Assembly (NCBI RefSeq): GCF_002101675.1
Contig: NZ_LQOY01000015.1
Coordinates: 62,001-126,000 of the forward strand
Length of the DNA: 64,000 bases
Direction: 5' to 3'
Origin: Mycobacterium gordonae
Lineage (GTDB): Bacteria > Actinomycetota > Actinomycetes > Mycobacteriales > Mycobacteriaceae
Made by a program: the position numbers and the translations under genes. Each line of letters opens with the position of its first letter. Positions within the stretch are counted from its first letter, which is position 1. The notes under the pieces are model-generated. The model ran no database searches and had not been told where the DNA came from. It was given only the letters and a program-made list of their open reading frames with translations. Positions 36,550 to 46,820 of this stretch are shown in pieces.

Positions 36550-37890
36550 TTGCTGGTCGGGCTCACCGCGGCCAGCGTCGGAGTCATCTACGGCTACGAC
36601 CTTTCCAGCATCGCGGGCGCGCTGCTGTTCATCGCCAAGGAGTTCGACCTCACCACCCGCCAGCAGGAGCTGGTGACCACCACCGTGGTGATCGGCCAGA
36701 TCGGCGGCGCGCTGGGCGCCGGTGTGCTGGCCGATGCGATCGGACGCAAGAAGACAATGGTGCTGATCCTCGTCGGCTACGCGCTGTTCGCTCTGCTGGG
36801 CGCCTCGGCGATTTCCCTGCCCATGCTCTTGGGCGCGCGGCTGCTGCTCGGGGTGACCATCGGGGTGTCGGTGGTGGTGGTCCCGGTGTATGTGGCCGAA
36901 TCGGCGCCGGCGGCGATACGCGGGTCACTGCTGGCCGGCTATCAGCTGGCGACGATCAGCGGCCTGATCCTGGGTTACCTGACCGGCTACTTCCTGGCGG
37001 AATACGAGAGCTGGCGCGCGATGCTGGGGCTGGCCGCCGTGCCCGCCCTGGTGCTGCTGCCGCTGCTGCTGCGGATGCCCGACACCGCTCGGTGGTACCT
37101 GATGCGCGGCCGCACCGATGACGCGCGCCGCGCATTGCTCCGGTTGGAACCCGAAGCCACCGTCGACACCGCGCTGGCGGACATGGCCGCCGCGCTCGCC
37201 GCCGACCGCAGCGGCACCGGCGGCTTCTCGGAGATGATCAGGCCGCCGTACCTGCGGGCCACCCTGTTCGTGGTGACCCTCGGCTTTCTGGTCCAGATCA
37301 CCGGCATCAACGCGATCGTGTACTACAGCCCACGGTTGTTCGCGGCCATGGGCTTTCAGGGCTACTTCGCGCTGCTGGCCCTGCCGGCGCTGGTTCAGGT
37401 GGCCGGGCTGGCGGCGGTGGGCACGTCGCTATTCCTGGTGGACCGAGTGGGCCGTCGGCCAATCCTGTTGTCGGGCATAGCGATGATGATCGCGGCCGAT
37501 GCGGTGCTGATCGCCGTGTTCGCCAGGAATCCCAACGGGCCGCTGGTGCTCGGGTTCGGTGGCGTGCTGCTGTTCATCATCGGGTTCAGCTTCGGTTTCG
37601 GCTCCCTGGTGTGGGTCTTCGCCGGCGAGAGCTTCCCCTCGCACCTGCGCTCGAAGGGATCGAGCGTGATGCTCACCTCGAACCTGACGGCCAACGCGAT
37701 CGTGGCCGGCTTCTTCTTGACGACATTGCACTTCCTGGGTGGCGCCGGCGTTTTCGCGATGTTCGGGGCCTTCTCGATACTCGCGTTCTGGGTGGTGTAC
37801 CGCTTCGCACCGGAAACCAAAGGCCGCCAGCTCGAGGACATCCGGCAGTTCTGGGAGAACGGTGGCCGCTGGCCCACCGAAGCCTCGTGA
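36550..37890 (+). CDS. sugI: sugar-porter family MFS transporter
   Basis: The 446-residue MFS protein has 12 helices and sugar-porter signatures: GYDLSSIAGALLFI, the loop-2/3 motif DAIGRKKTM, PVYVAESAPAAIRGSLL and PETKGR at the end. It is probably a proton-coupled sugar symporter (Rv3331 position). The start is unclear. No ATG or GTG is available, and the ribosome site GGTGAAGG (36526-36533) is too far from TTG 36550 and too near CTG 36535; an ATC at 36538 would be ideally spaced. Reading begins just as the PH-like gene ends, so coupled initiation is likely. The next gene, nagA, overlaps by 4 bp. Confidence 0.85.
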   Translation: MLVGLTAASVGVIYGYDLSSIAGALLFIAKEFDLTTRQQELVTTTVVIGQIGGALGAGVLADAIGRKKTMVLILVGYALFALLGASAISLPMLLGARLLLGVTIGVSVVVVPVYVAESAPAAIRGSLLAGYQLATISGLILGYLTGYFLAEYESWRAMLGLAAVPALVLLPLLLRMPDTARWYLMRGRTDDARRALLRLEPEATVDTALADMAAALAADRSGTGGFSEMIRPPYLRATLFVVTLGFLVQITGINAIVYYSPRLFAAMGFQGYFALLALPALVQVAGLAAVGTSLFLVDRVGRRPILLSGIAMMIAADAVLIAVFARNPNGPLVLGFGGVLLFIIGFSFGFGSLVWVFAGESFPSHLRSKGSSVMLTSNLTANAIVAGFFLTTLHFLGGAGVFAMFGAFSILAFWVVYRFAPETKGRQLEDIRQFWENGGRWPTEAS

Positions 37891-39002
37891 CGCTGATCCG
37901 GGCCGGCACCGTCGTCGTCGGCGGCGAAGTCTGCCGCCCGGGCTGGGTGGACATCGACGGGCCGTCGATCCGTGACTGCGGCGCCGGTACGCCGCCCGCC
38001 GAAGCCGACGTCGACCTCCCCGATTCCGTTGTGGTACCGGGATTTGTCGACATGCACGTGCACGGCGGCGGCGGCGCGTCGTTCAGCGACGCCCCCGTTG
38101 CGGCCGCACGGTTCCACCGGCGCCGCGGCTCCACCACCACCCTGGCCAGTCTGGTCACCGCCGCCCCCGCCGAATTGCTGTCCGCCGTCGAGCTGCTGGC
38201 CGACGCGACCAGGCAGGGGACGGTGGCGGGCACCCATCTGGAGGGTCCTTGGCTCAGCGCGGCGCGTTGCGGCGCCCACGACCCCACCCAGCTGCGGCCT
38301 CCCGAGCCCGCCGAGATCGACGGCCTGCTCGCCGCAGCCGACGGCACCATCCGAATGGTCACCCTGGCCCCGGAGTTACCGGGCAGCGACGACGCAATCC
38401 GGCGTTTCGTGGACGCGAATGTCGTTGTCGCCGTTGGGCATACCGACGCGACGTACGAGCAGATCCAGCACGCGCTGGCACTGGGCGCCACCGTCGGCAC
38501 CCACTTGTTCAACGCGATGCCGCCGATGGATCACCGCGAACCCGGACCGGTGCTGGCGCTGCTGCGACACCCGGGGGTGACCGTCGAACTGATAGCCGAC
38601 GGCGTACACGTCCGCCCCGAGATGGTGGATGCGGTGCTGGGATGGGCAGGCCCGGACCGCGTCGCGGTGATCACCGATGCAACCGCGGCCGCCGGCTGCG
38701 GGGACGGTGAGTACCGGCTGGGCGCGGTGCCCGTGGTCGTCGCCGGCGGAGTGGCCACGGTGCGCGGCACCTCCACCATCGCTGGCAGCCTGGCGACGAT
38801 GGACCAGCTTTTTCGCGCGGTCGCCAGCAGCGCGGGACTGACCGCCGCGGTTCAGGTGACCGCCACGACCCCGGCCCGGACGCTCGGGCTTGACCGGGTG
38901 GGCGCCATCCGCGCCGGCAAAGATGCGGATCTTGTTGTGCTGCAAAAGGATCTGCAGGTGAGCGCGGTCATGGTCGGCGGCGCGTGGCTGGATCCCCGGT
39001 AG
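37887..39002 (+). CDS. nagA: N-acetylglucosamine-6-phosphate deacetylase
   Basis: The 371-residue amidohydrolase removes acetate from GlcNAc-6-P, feeding cell-wall recycling or amino-sugar use. It shows metal motif DMHVHGGGGAS, substrate loop GTHLEGPWLS, VGHTDATYEQ, GTHLFNAMPPM and ITDATAAAG. GTG 37887 overlaps the transporter stop (GTGA), so uptake and deacetylation are co-expressed. Rv3332 position. Confidence 0.93.
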   Translation: MTLIRAGTVVVGGEVCRPGWVDIDGPSIRDCGAGTPPAEADVDLPDSVVVPGFVDMHVHGGGGASFSDAPVAAARFHRRRGSTTTLASLVTAAPAELLSAVELLADATRQGTVAGTHLEGPWLSAARCGAHDPTQLRPPEPAEIDGLLAAADGTIRMVTLAPELPGSDDAIRRFVDANVVVAVGHTDATYEQIQHALALGATVGTHLFNAMPPMDHREPGPVLALLRHPGVTVELIADGVHVRPEMVDAVLGWAGPDRVAVITDATAAAGCGDGEYRLGAVPVVVAGGVATVRGTSTIAGSLATMDQLFRAVASSAGLTAAVQVTATTPARTLGLDRVGAIRAGKDADLVVLQKDLQVSAVMVGGAWLDPR

Positions 39003-39020
39003 TCGGGTGGCGCGCTTTGA

Positions 39021-40052
39021 TCAGCGCCGGCGTCCGAACAATCGCGAAAGCGTCAGCGCCCCAACGGCTCCCGCCACCATGGCGGCCACCGTCTGGCGCG
39101 GGCGCAGACCTTCTTCGACCACGATCCGCGGGCTGATGACCGCCGGCGGCGGCGGGTCGACATGCTTGTCCCGGGGGTCCTCCGGCGCCGCCGTCGCCGC
39201 CCACGCGGTGGCGAACAGCAACAACGACCATGTCACGAACGCGAAGACCATCAATCCCAGCACCGGACCGAATGCCGCGCCCGCCGGGCTGCGGACCACC
39301 GTCTGCAGGTAGATGGAACCAACCTGCTTGAACACTTCGAATCCCAGCGCGGCCATCAGCCCGGCCCGTACCGAGGTGGAAAAACGCACCGACTCCCGCG
39401 GTAGCCGGGCGATCATCCAGGTGAACAGCAGCCAGGTCACCAGTACCGCAACGAGTACGGACACGCCCCGGAAGATCTCGTCGAACACCGAATAGTCCGG
39501 TATGTGAAGCCATCTCAGGACGGCCGCCATCGGCCTCTTCTGCCCCAGAGCGCTCAGCAAGACGGTGGCCATCAGCACCAGGAAGGTTCCCACCATCGCT
39601 CCCAGGTCGGAGAGTTTGGTGCGCACATAGCCGTCCGGCTCGACGTGCTGCTCCCACATTTCGCTCAGCGCTTCGCGCAGGTGCCACATCCAGCCCAGGC
39701 CGGCCCAGGCCGCCGTGGCCAGACCGATCACGCCGACCGACGCGCGCGCATCGATCGCCGAATTGATCAGGTCGACCAACTGCTGTCCAAGCTCGCCCGC
39801 GACCGCCGACCGGATGCGGCCGTCGATCGTGTTCAGCAGTGCCGGCCGGCTCGCCAGCACGTATCCGGCGGCCGCGAAACTGACCATGAGCAACGGGAAT
39901 AACGCGAAGATGGTGTAGTAGGTCAGGCCGGCCGCGAAGAAGGTGCCCTTCTGCGCAGCGAAGCGTTTGTAGGCACGCAGCATGTGGTCGAGCCACGGAT
40001 GGCGGCTGCGCAGCCGTTCCAGAAAGCCCGGCTTGTCCGTCGGCCTGGTCAT
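39021..40052 (-). CDS. YihY/BrkB-type membrane protein, copy 1
   Basis: The 343-residue protein has six or so helices and YihY-family blocks (FAAGLTYYTIFALFPLLMVS, PDYSVFDEIFRGVSVLVAVL, RAGLMAALGFEVFKQVGSIY). A basic/proline tail (DKHVDPPPPAVISP) lies at the C-terminus. Once called ribonuclease BN, this family has no settled role. ATG 40052 overlaps the stop of the second copy (ATGA). The two proteins align along their length, so they arose by tandem duplication. Confidence 0.85.
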   Translation of the reverse strand: MTRPTDKPGFLERLRSRHPWLDHMLRAYKRFAAQKGTFFAAGLTYYTIFALFPLLMVSFAAAGYVLASRPALLNTIDGRIRSAVAGELGQQLVDLINSAIDARASVGVIGLATAAWAGLGWMWHLREALSEMWEQHVEPDGYVRTKLSDLGAMVGTFLVLMATVLLSALGQKRPMAAVLRWLHIPDYSVFDEIFRGVSVLVAVLVTWLLFTWMIARLPRESVRFSTSVRAGLMAALGFEVFKQVGSIYLQTVVRSPAGAAFGPVLGLMVFAFVTWSLLLFATAWAATAAPEDPRDKHVDPPPPAVISPRIVVEEGLRPRQTVAAMVAGAVGALTLSRLFGRRR

Positions 40053-40933
40053 GCCGCACCCGGGGCGGTGGCGGCCCAGGCGGTGCTGTACAGCACCAGC
40101 ACCCAGGTGACGTAAGCGAACACCAGCAGACCCAGCAGCGGCCCGAACGTCGCCCCGGCCACGCTGCGCAGCACCATTCTCAGGTACAGCGAGCCAACCA
40201 GTTTGAACAACTCGAACCCGACAGCCGCCATCAGACCGGCCCGCATCGAGGTGGCCACACCAACCGACTCCCTCGGCAATCGAACGATGACCCAGCTGAA
40301 CACCAGCCAGGACACCAGGAAAGATATCAGCACCGACACGGCTCGGAAAGCCCAGTGGAATACCGAAAGCTCGGGTATGCCAAGTAGTTTCAGTGCCACC
40401 TTCATCGGCTCGGCATGGGCCAGGGCAGCCAGCGTCATGGTGGCCACGACCACCGCGAAAGTGCCGACCACGGCGGTCAGATCGGAGACGATGGTGCGCG
40501 CGAAGCCCAGTGAGTCCACCTGATGGCCCCAGATCCTGCACAGCGCTTCCCGCAGCCGGTACATCCAGGTCTGGCCCATCCACGCGGCGAAGATCAGCCC
40601 GATCACCCCGACGGACGTGTGCGCCGAGATCGCCGAATGCATCACACCGACCAGTTGTTGACCGAGTTCGGGAGACACCCACGACCGGGTGCGGTCGTCG
40701 ATCGCGTCCACCAGCTCCGGACGGCGCGACAACGCGAAGCCACCCACCGCGAAACCGATCATCAGCAAAGGAAACAACGCGATGAGTGTGTAGTACGTGA
40801 GGCCCGCCGCGAACAGGTTGCCGTTGCATGCTCTGAAGTGCAGGAAGGCGCGGATCACATGGTCCAGCCAGCCATATCGGCGCCGAAGCCGGCCGAGAGC
40901 CCCCGGCTCGACCTGCTCATCGTGCTTGTTCAG
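40049..40933 (-). CDS. YihY/BrkB-type membrane protein, copy 2, probable CTG start
   Basis: The body (NLFAAGLTYYTLIALFPLLM, RAGLMAAVGFELFKLVGSLY) is a paralogue of the downstream gene. The first in-frame GTG is at 40858, but codons upstream encode DEQVEPGALGRLRRRYGWLD, which I remember as the usual N-terminus of the M. tuberculosis homologue Rv3335c. In the extended frame only CTG 40933 (LNKHDEQ) is available, 7 nt after the trpS stop and about 10 nt after AGGGA. I therefore call 294 residues from CTG. It forms an operon with trpS and copy 1. Confidence 0.75.
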   Translation of the reverse strand: MNKHDEQVEPGALGRLRRRYGWLDHVIRAFLHFRACNGNLFAAGLTYYTLIALFPLLMIGFAVGGFALSRRPELVDAIDDRTRSWVSPELGQQLVGVMHSAISAHTSVGVIGLIFAAWMGQTWMYRLREALCRIWGHQVDSLGFARTIVSDLTAVVGTFAVVVATMTLAALAHAEPMKVALKLLGIPELSVFHWAFRAVSVLISFLVSWLVFSWVIVRLPRESVGVATSMRAGLMAAVGFELFKLVGSLYLRMVLRSVAGATFGPLLGLLVFAYVTWVLVLYSTAWAATAPGAA

Positions 40934-40940
40934 GGCCCAC

Positions 40941-41975
<1,035 letters not shown>

Positions 41976-42026
41976 TCACGCGCGGTGCAGCGGCGCGGCA
42001 ACACGGCGGCGCCCGCTCCGGCGAGT

Positions 42027-42077
42027 GTGACACCACAGTCACGTTCGACGTCGAGCGTGACACCACATTCACGTTCG
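42027..42077. repeat. two 21-bp repeats, 30-bp period
   Basis: GTGACACCACAGTCACGTTC (42027 on) recurs at 42057 as GTGACACCACATTCACGTTC, one base different, each followed by G. They lie between the divergent trpS and hydrolase genes. The core GTGACACCAC looks like a regulator site or a small mycobacterial intergenic repeat. Confidence 0.6.
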
Positions 42078-42144
42078 GCGCCGGCGGGCCGCCCACCCGG
42101 GGGCAGCTTGCGGTACCGGCGGTACCGCATTTACTGTCGGAAAT

Positions 42145-43029
42145 ATGCGACGTCTGCGTAGACCGTCACCGGCGGGGGCCACCAGAGAACCGATCCACCT
42201 AGGACCCACTGACGGGTCCGCGGAGCCGGTCCTGCTCCTGCACCCGTTCCTGATGTCCCAGACGGTGTGGGAGGTGGTCGCCCGCCAACTCGCCGACACC
42301 GGCCGCTACGAGGTCTTCGCGCCCACCATGGCCAGCCACAACGGGGGTCCGCGCGCCGGCACCTGGTTCCTGTCGTCGTCGGTGCTCGCCGACCACGTCG
42401 AACGCCAGATGGACGAGCTCGGCTGGGAAACCGCCCACATCGTCGGCAACTCGCTGGGCGGCTGGGTCGCGTTCGAGCTGGAACGACGAGGCCGCGCGCG
42501 CAGCGTCACCGGCATCGCGCCGGCCGGCGGCTGGACGCGCTGGAGCCTGGCCAAGTTCGAGGTGATCGCCAAGTTCATCCTCGGCATTCCGCTGTTGATT
42601 TTCGCCTGGTTGTTCGGGCCGAAGGTCATGCGGGTTCCGTTCAGCCGTCAACTGGCCACGTATGCGATCAGCGCGAAACCCGAGGGCGTCAGCGAACGCG
42701 AACTGAGCATCATCATCGACGACGTCGCGCACTGCCCGGCCTACTTCCAGCTGCTGCTCAAGGCGTTGCTGATGCCCGGCCTGCAGGAACTGGCCGAGAA
42801 CGCCGTCCCGGCTCACCTGGTGATCTGCACCAAGGACCGCATCGTCCCCTCCCCCAGGTTCAGCAAGCACTTCCGCCACCATCTGCCCGATGATCACCAG
42901 TTCACCGTGCTGGAGGACGTCGGGCACGTGCCCATGTTCGAGGCGCCGGGGCGTGTCACCGAGGTGATCCTGGAATTCCTCGAGGAAGTCTCGCCACCGG
43001 TTCGCGTCCTCGAGCCGCCGGCCGGCTGA
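42145..43029 (+). CDS. alpha/beta hydrolase (Rv3337/Rv3338-like, intact)
   Basis: The 294-residue hydrolase has oxyanion strand VLLLHPFLMSQTVWE, nucleophile elbow VGNSLGGWVAF and late His in EDVGHVPMFEAP. It contains a hydrophobic lid segment (KFILGIPLLIFAWLFG). From memory, M. tuberculosis carries the homologue as two adjacent ORFs, so the continuous frame here would be the ancestral form. The substrate is unknown. Confidence 0.85.
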   Translation: MRRLRRPSPAGATREPIHLGPTDGSAEPVLLLHPFLMSQTVWEVVARQLADTGRYEVFAPTMASHNGGPRAGTWFLSSSVLADHVERQMDELGWETAHIVGNSLGGWVAFELERRGRARSVTGIAPAGGWTRWSLAKFEVIAKFILGIPLLIFAWLFGPKVMRVPFSRQLATYAISAKPEGVSERELSIIIDDVAHCPAYFQLLLKALLMPGLQELAENAVPAHLVICTKDRIVPSPRFSKHFRHHLPDDHQFTVLEDVGHVPMFEAPGRVTEVILEFLEEVSPPVRVLEPPAG

Positions 43030-43084
43030 CCCCGCCTCGCCAGTCGATTTGGCAGGACACAGCAGCAATACGATAAGCTGCGAA

Positions 43085-43205
43085 TCGGTCATGAGCGCCA
43101 GCGTCAAGCCCCGGCTTGCTGGCCGGCAACCCTCCAACCGCGGTGGGGTGCCCCGGGTGATGACCAGGTTGAGTAGCCAACGGCTACGCGGCAAGCGCGG
43201 GTCCG
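43085..43205 (+). ncRNA. SAM-IV-type riboswitch
   Basis: The leader has the S-box-like core AGCGCCAGCGTCAAGCCCCG, the GGCCGGCAACCCTCCAACC region, and closing helix GGTCAT (43087-43092) pairing with ATGACC (43160-43165). Outside the closed core is a second hairpin GTAGCC-AAC-GGCTAC (43173-43187), as expected for the SAM-IV layout known from actinobacteria. It precedes metC and should repress when S-adenosylmethionine is abundant. Confidence 0.85.
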
Positions 43206-43217
43206 CCGTGATCGGGC

Positions 43218-43233
43218 CCCTGAGCTGACAGGG
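43218..43233 (+). promoter_or_regulatory. hairpin covering the leader-ORF ribosome site
   Basis: CCCTG (43218-43222) pairs with CAGGG (43229-43233) around loop AGCTGA. The right arm is part of the Shine-Dalgarno AGGGA used by the leader ORF at 43241. It is a candidate expression platform: pairing would hide the ribosome site. That the riboswitch switches it is inference. Confidence 0.5.
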
Positions 43234-43240
43234 AAACGAG

Positions 43241-43327
43241 ATGCGCATTCTCCTCACCGATACAGCTCTGTCCGCTGTGCCTTTCTTTGCTAACCGCCGT
43301 TTCCAGAGCAGAAAGCGATCAGAGTGA
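43241..43327 (+). CDS. 28-residue leader peptide coupled to metC
   Basis: ATG 43241 follows AGGGAAACGAG and opens 28 codons beginning MRILLTDTALSAVPFF, rich in Leu, Ser, Thr, Phe and Arg but without internal Met or Cys. Its stop TGA (43325-43327) overlaps the metC GTG (43324) in GTGA. Translation of the leader should therefore couple to metC. It is too short for most gene finders. Confidence 0.6.
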   Translation: MRILLTDTALSAVPFFANRRFQSRKRSE

Positions 43328-44676
43328 GCTCCGACAACGACATCGACCCGACCGCGCAGTGGTCTTTCGAGACCAAGCAGATCCACGCCGGTCAGCGCCC
43401 GGACCCGACGACCAACGCGCGCGCCCTGCCGATCTACCAGACGACGTCCTACACCTTCGACAACGTCGCGCATGCCGCGGCACTGTTCTCCCTCGCCGAG
43501 CCGGGCAACATCTACACCCGCATCGGCAACCCGACCACCGACGTGGTCGAGCAGCGCATCGCCGCCCTCGAAGGCGGCGTGGCCGCCTTGTTCCTGTCCT
43601 CCGGGCAGGCGGCGGAGACGTTCGCCATCCTCAACGTGGCCGGCGCGGGCGATCACATCGTGTCCAGCCCCCGGCTCTACGGCGGGACCTACAACCTGTT
43701 CCACTACTCGCTGGCCAAGTTGGGCATCGAGGTCAGCTTCGTCTCCGATCCCGACGATCTGGAGTCCTGGCAGGCCGAGGTCCGGCCCAACACCAAGGCG
43801 TTCTTCGGTGAGACCATCTCCAACCCGCAGATCGACATCCTGGACATCCCGGGCGTGGCCGAGGTCGCGCACCGCAACGGGGTGCCGCTGATCGTCGACA
43901 ACACGATTCCCACTCCCTACCTGATCCAGCCGCTGGCGCACGGCGCCGACGTGGTGGTCCACTCGGCCACCAAGTACCTGGGCGGGCACGGCTCGGCGAT
44001 CGCCGGGGTGATCGTCGACGGCGGCACCTTCGACTGGACGCAGGGCCGATTCCCCGGCTTCACCACCCCCGACCCCAGCTATCACGGTGTGGTGTATGCC
44101 GAGCTGGGACCGCCCGCCTACGCACTGAAGGCCCGGGTGCAGTTGCTGCGCGACCTGGGTTCGGCGGCGTCGCCGTTCAACGCGTTCCTGGTGGCCCAGG
44201 GCCTGGAAACGCTGAGCCTGCGCATCGAGCGGCACGTCGCCAACGCCCAGCGGGTGGCCGAGTTCCTGGAAGCCCGCGACGACGTGCTGTCGGTCAATTA
44301 CGCGGGGCTGCCGAGTTCGCCGTGGCACGAGCGGGCGAAGAAGCTGGCACCCAAGGGCGCCGGCGCCGTCCTGGCGTTCGAGCTGGCCGGCGGCGCGGAG
44401 GCTGGCAAAGCGTTCGTCGACGCGCTGCAGTTGCACAGCCACGTCGCCAACATCGGTGACGTGCGTTCGCTGGTGATCCACCCGGCGTCGACCACCCACG
44501 CCCAACTCAGCCCGGCAGAGCAACTGGCCACGGGTGTAACACCCGGTCTGGTGCGGTTGGCGGTGGGCATCGAGGGTATCGACGACATCCTGGCCGACCT
44601 GGAGCGTGGATTTGCTGCCGCCGGGGTATATAGCGCCTCTAAGACCAGCGACCCGCAGACCGTGGCGGCCTTCTGA
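43324..44676 (+). CDS. metC: O-acetylhomoserine sulfhydrylase
   Basis: The 450-residue PLP enzyme of the Cys/Met metabolism family makes homocysteine (or methionine precursors) from O-acetylhomoserine and sulfide. The Schiff-base Lys is in [16 protein letters not shown], the substrate/PLP region [15 protein letters not shown], and [13 protein letters not shown] carries the pyridine Asp. GTG 43324 overlaps the leader ORF stop. It is annotated metC in M. tuberculosis (Rv3340), although the activity is metY-like. It is followed 11 bp later by metA. Confidence 0.94.
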   Translation: MSSDNDIDPTAQWSFETKQIHAGQRPDPTTNARALPIYQTTSYTFDNVAHAAALFSLAEPGNIYTRIGNPTTDVVEQRIAALEGGVAALFLSSGQAAETFAILNVAGAGDHIVSSPRLYGGTYNLFHYSLAKLGIEVSFVSDPDDLESWQAEVRPNTKAFFGETISNPQIDILDIPGVAEVAHRNGVPLIVDNTIPTPYLIQPLAHGADVVVHSATKYLGGHGSAIAGVIVDGGTFDWTQGRFPGFTTPDPSYHGVVYAELGPPAYALKARVQLLRDLGSAASPFNAFLVAQGLETLSLRIERHVANAQRVAEFLEARDDVLSVNYAGLPSSPWHERAKKLAPKGAGAVLAFELAGGAEAGKAFVDALQLHSHVANIGDVRSLVIHPASTTHAQLSPAEQLATGVTPGLVRLAVGIEGIDDILADLERGFAAAGVYSASKTSDPQTVAAF

Positions 44677-44687
44677 GGAGACCTGAC

Positions 44688-45827
44688 ATGACGATCTCCG
44701 ACGTGCCCACTCAGACGCTGCCCGCGGAAGGCGAGATCGGCGTCGTCGACATCGGCCCGCTGAGGCTGGAGAGCGGCGCGGTGATCGACGATGTCCACAT
44801 CGCCGTCCAGCGCTGGGGTGAGCTGTCGCCGGCGCGCGACAACGTCGTCATGGTCTTGCACGCGCTCACCGGCGACTCGCACATCACCGGGCCCGCCGGA
44901 CCGGGGCATCCGACCCCCGGTTGGTGGGACGGGGTCGCCGGGCCGGGCGCGCCCATCGACACCGACCGCTGGTGCGCGGTGGCCACCAACGTGCTCGGTG
45001 GGTGCCGCGGCTCCACCGGTCCGAGTTCGCTTGCCTGCGACGGAAAGCCTTACGGCTCAAGGTTTCCGCAGATCACCGTGCGCGACCAGGTGGAGGCGGA
45101 CCTGGCCGCGCTGGCCGCGCTGGGAATAACCCAGGTGGCCGCGGTCGTTGGCGGTTCCATGGGCGGTGCCCGGGCTTTGGAGTGGATGGTCGGTCACCCG
45201 GAACGGGTGCGGGCAGGGCTGCTGCTGGCGGTCGGCGCGCGCGCCACCGGCGATCAGCTCGGCACCCAGACCACGCAGATCGCGGCCATCAAGGCCGACC
45301 CGAACTGGCAGGGCGGCGACTACTACGAAACGGGTCGGTCACCCGACGACGGGCTGCGGATCGCGCGCCGCATCGCGCACCTGACCTACCGCGGTGAGGT
45401 CGAACTCGACCGGCGGTTCGGCAACGACGCCCAAGACGGCGAAGACCCGACGGCCGGCGGACGCTACGCGGTGCAGAGCTACCTGGAGCACCAGGGCGAC
45501 AAGCTGCTGGCCCGCTTCGACGCGGGCAGCTACGTGGCCCTGACCGAGGCACTCAACAGCCACGACGTCGGGCGCGGGCGCGGCGGGCTGCACGCGGCGC
45601 TCACCCGCTGCCCGGTGCCGGCGGTGGTCGGCGGGGTCACCTCCGACCGGCTCTACCCATTGCGGTTGCAGGACGAGTTGGCCGAGCTGCTGCCGGGTTG
45701 CGCCGGGGTGCGGGTGGTCAAGTCGGTCTGCGGGCACGACGGCTTCCTGGTGGAATCCGACGCCGTCGGGGTTTTGATCCGCGAGACCCTCGATTTGGCG
45801 CTCGCACAGGGCGCGTGTTCGCGGTGA
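44688..45827 (+). CDS. metA: homoserine O-acetyltransferase
   Basis: The 379-residue alpha/beta-hydrolase-fold acetyltransferase makes O-acetylhomoserine, the substrate of the preceding enzyme. The nucleophile is in [15 protein letters not shown]; the acid and His are late ([22 protein letters not shown]). This is the MetX fold, named MetA in M. tuberculosis (Rv3341). ATG 44688 follows GAGGAG. The stop overlaps the methyltransferase GTG by 4 bp (GTGA). Confidence 0.94.
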   Translation: MTISDVPTQTLPAEGEIGVVDIGPLRLESGAVIDDVHIAVQRWGELSPARDNVVMVLHALTGDSHITGPAGPGHPTPGWWDGVAGPGAPIDTDRWCAVATNVLGGCRGSTGPSSLACDGKPYGSRFPQITVRDQVEADLAALAALGITQVAAVVGGSMGGARALEWMVGHPERVRAGLLLAVGARATGDQLGTQTTQIAAIKADPNWQGGDYYETGRSPDDGLRIARRIAHLTYRGEVELDRRFGNDAQDGEDPTAGGRYAVQSYLEHQGDKLLARFDAGSYVALTEALNSHDVGRGRGGLHAALTRCPVPAVVGGVTSDRLYPLRLQDELAELLPGCAGVRVVKSVCGHDGFLVESDAVGVLIRETLDLALAQGACSR

Positions 45828-46555
45828 CCCGCTCCCGGCGTGACCGCTCCCTGTCGTTCGGCTCGGCGGCGGCCGCCTACGAGCGGGGCCGCCCGACCTA
45901 TCCGCCCGACGCGATCGACTGGCTGCTGCCCAGCGGTGCGCGCCAGGTGCTCGACCTGGGCGCCGGCACCGGCAAGCTGACCACCCGGCTGGTCGAGCGT
46001 GGGCTGGACGTGGTGGCCGTCGACCCGGTGCCCGAGATGCTCGAAGTTTTGACCGCATCGCTGCCCGACACTCGCGCACTGCTGGGCACCGCGGAAGAGA
46101 TTCCGTTGCCGGACAACAGCGTTGATACGGTACTGGTTGCCCAGGCGTGGCACTGGGTGGATCCGGCCCGCGCGATTCCGGAGGTGGCTCGGGTGCTGCG
46201 GCCGGGGGGACGGCTCGGCCTGGTGTGGAACACCCGTGACGAGCGACTGGGCTGGGTGCGCAAGCTGGGCGAAATCATCGGCCGCGACGAGGACCCGCTG
46301 CGCGACAGCGCGACCCTGCCCGAGCCCTTCACCGACGCGCAGCGCCACCAGGTGGAGTGGACGAACTACCTGACGCCGCAAGCGCTTATCGATCTGGTCG
46401 CGTCCCGCACCTACTGCATCAACTCGCCCGCCGAGGTACGCACCAAGACCCTCGACAAGGTCCGCGAGCTGCTGGCCACCCACCCGGCGCTGGCAAACTC
46501 CGCCGGGCTGGCGCTGCCGTACGTCACGGTGTGCGTGCGGGCCACCCTTTCCTGA
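45824..46555 (+). CDS. class I SAM-dependent methyltransferase (Rv3342-like)
   Basis: The 243-residue protein has SAM motif [15 protein letters not shown], acidic motif [12 protein letters not shown] and the UbiE/Methyltransf_11 block [20 protein letters not shown], then [18 protein letters not shown] 45824 overlaps the metA stop. Since it rides on the SAM-controlled operon, it is a SAM user co-regulated with Met synthesis. The acceptor is unknown. Confidence 0.88.
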   Translation: MTRSRRDRSLSFGSAAAAYERGRPTYPPDAIDWLLPSGARQVLDLGAGTGKLTTRLVERGLDVVAVDPVPEMLEVLTASLPDTRALLGTAEEIPLPDNSVDTVLVAQAWHWVDPARAIPEVARVLRPGGRLGLVWNTRDERLGWVRKLGEIIGRDEDPLRDSATLPEPFTDAQRHQVEWTNYLTPQALIDLVASRTYCINSPAEVRTKTLDKVRELLATHPALANSAGLALPYVTVCVRATLS

Positions 46556-46764
46556 TTGCCCTCGGCCGCGTGCGGCATGCCGATCAATTCGGGGTGCCCA
46601 GAAATTGACCGGCACGGCGGTCGCTTTCTCGAAATGGACAACAACTGCCATGTTGTGCCTTTGATAGACAAATGCTGAAATTTGGTTCAGAGTTAATCTC
46701 GAAAAGGTAACGTTTGCATTTTATTTCGACAATTGGATCCAGCCAATTTCGGGCTCCGCCGTAT

Positions 46765-46797
46765 GTCGGTCGGCGTCGCGGACATGCCGCGACCGAC
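46765..46797 (+). promoter_or_regulatory. hairpin in PPE 5' leader
   Basis: GTCGGT (46765-46770) and CGCGG (46777-46781) pair with CCGCG (46787-46791) and ACCGAC (46792-46797), with a 6-base bulge and an ACATG loop. It lies 24 bp before the PPE ATG, just upstream of AGGCGGAGG. The 200 bp upstream are clearly AT-rich (46660-46740) and probably hold the promoter; no other gene is in 46556-46820. Confidence 0.4.
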
Positions 46798-46820
46798 GAC
46801 GACGAGAGAGGCGGAGGCCG

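Noticed and set aside
42199-44523. 774-codon antisense frame across the hydrolase and metC
   Set aside because: It runs through two recognised genes and the riboswitch leader on the other strand, and the product resembles nothing. It is a GC-bias shadow.
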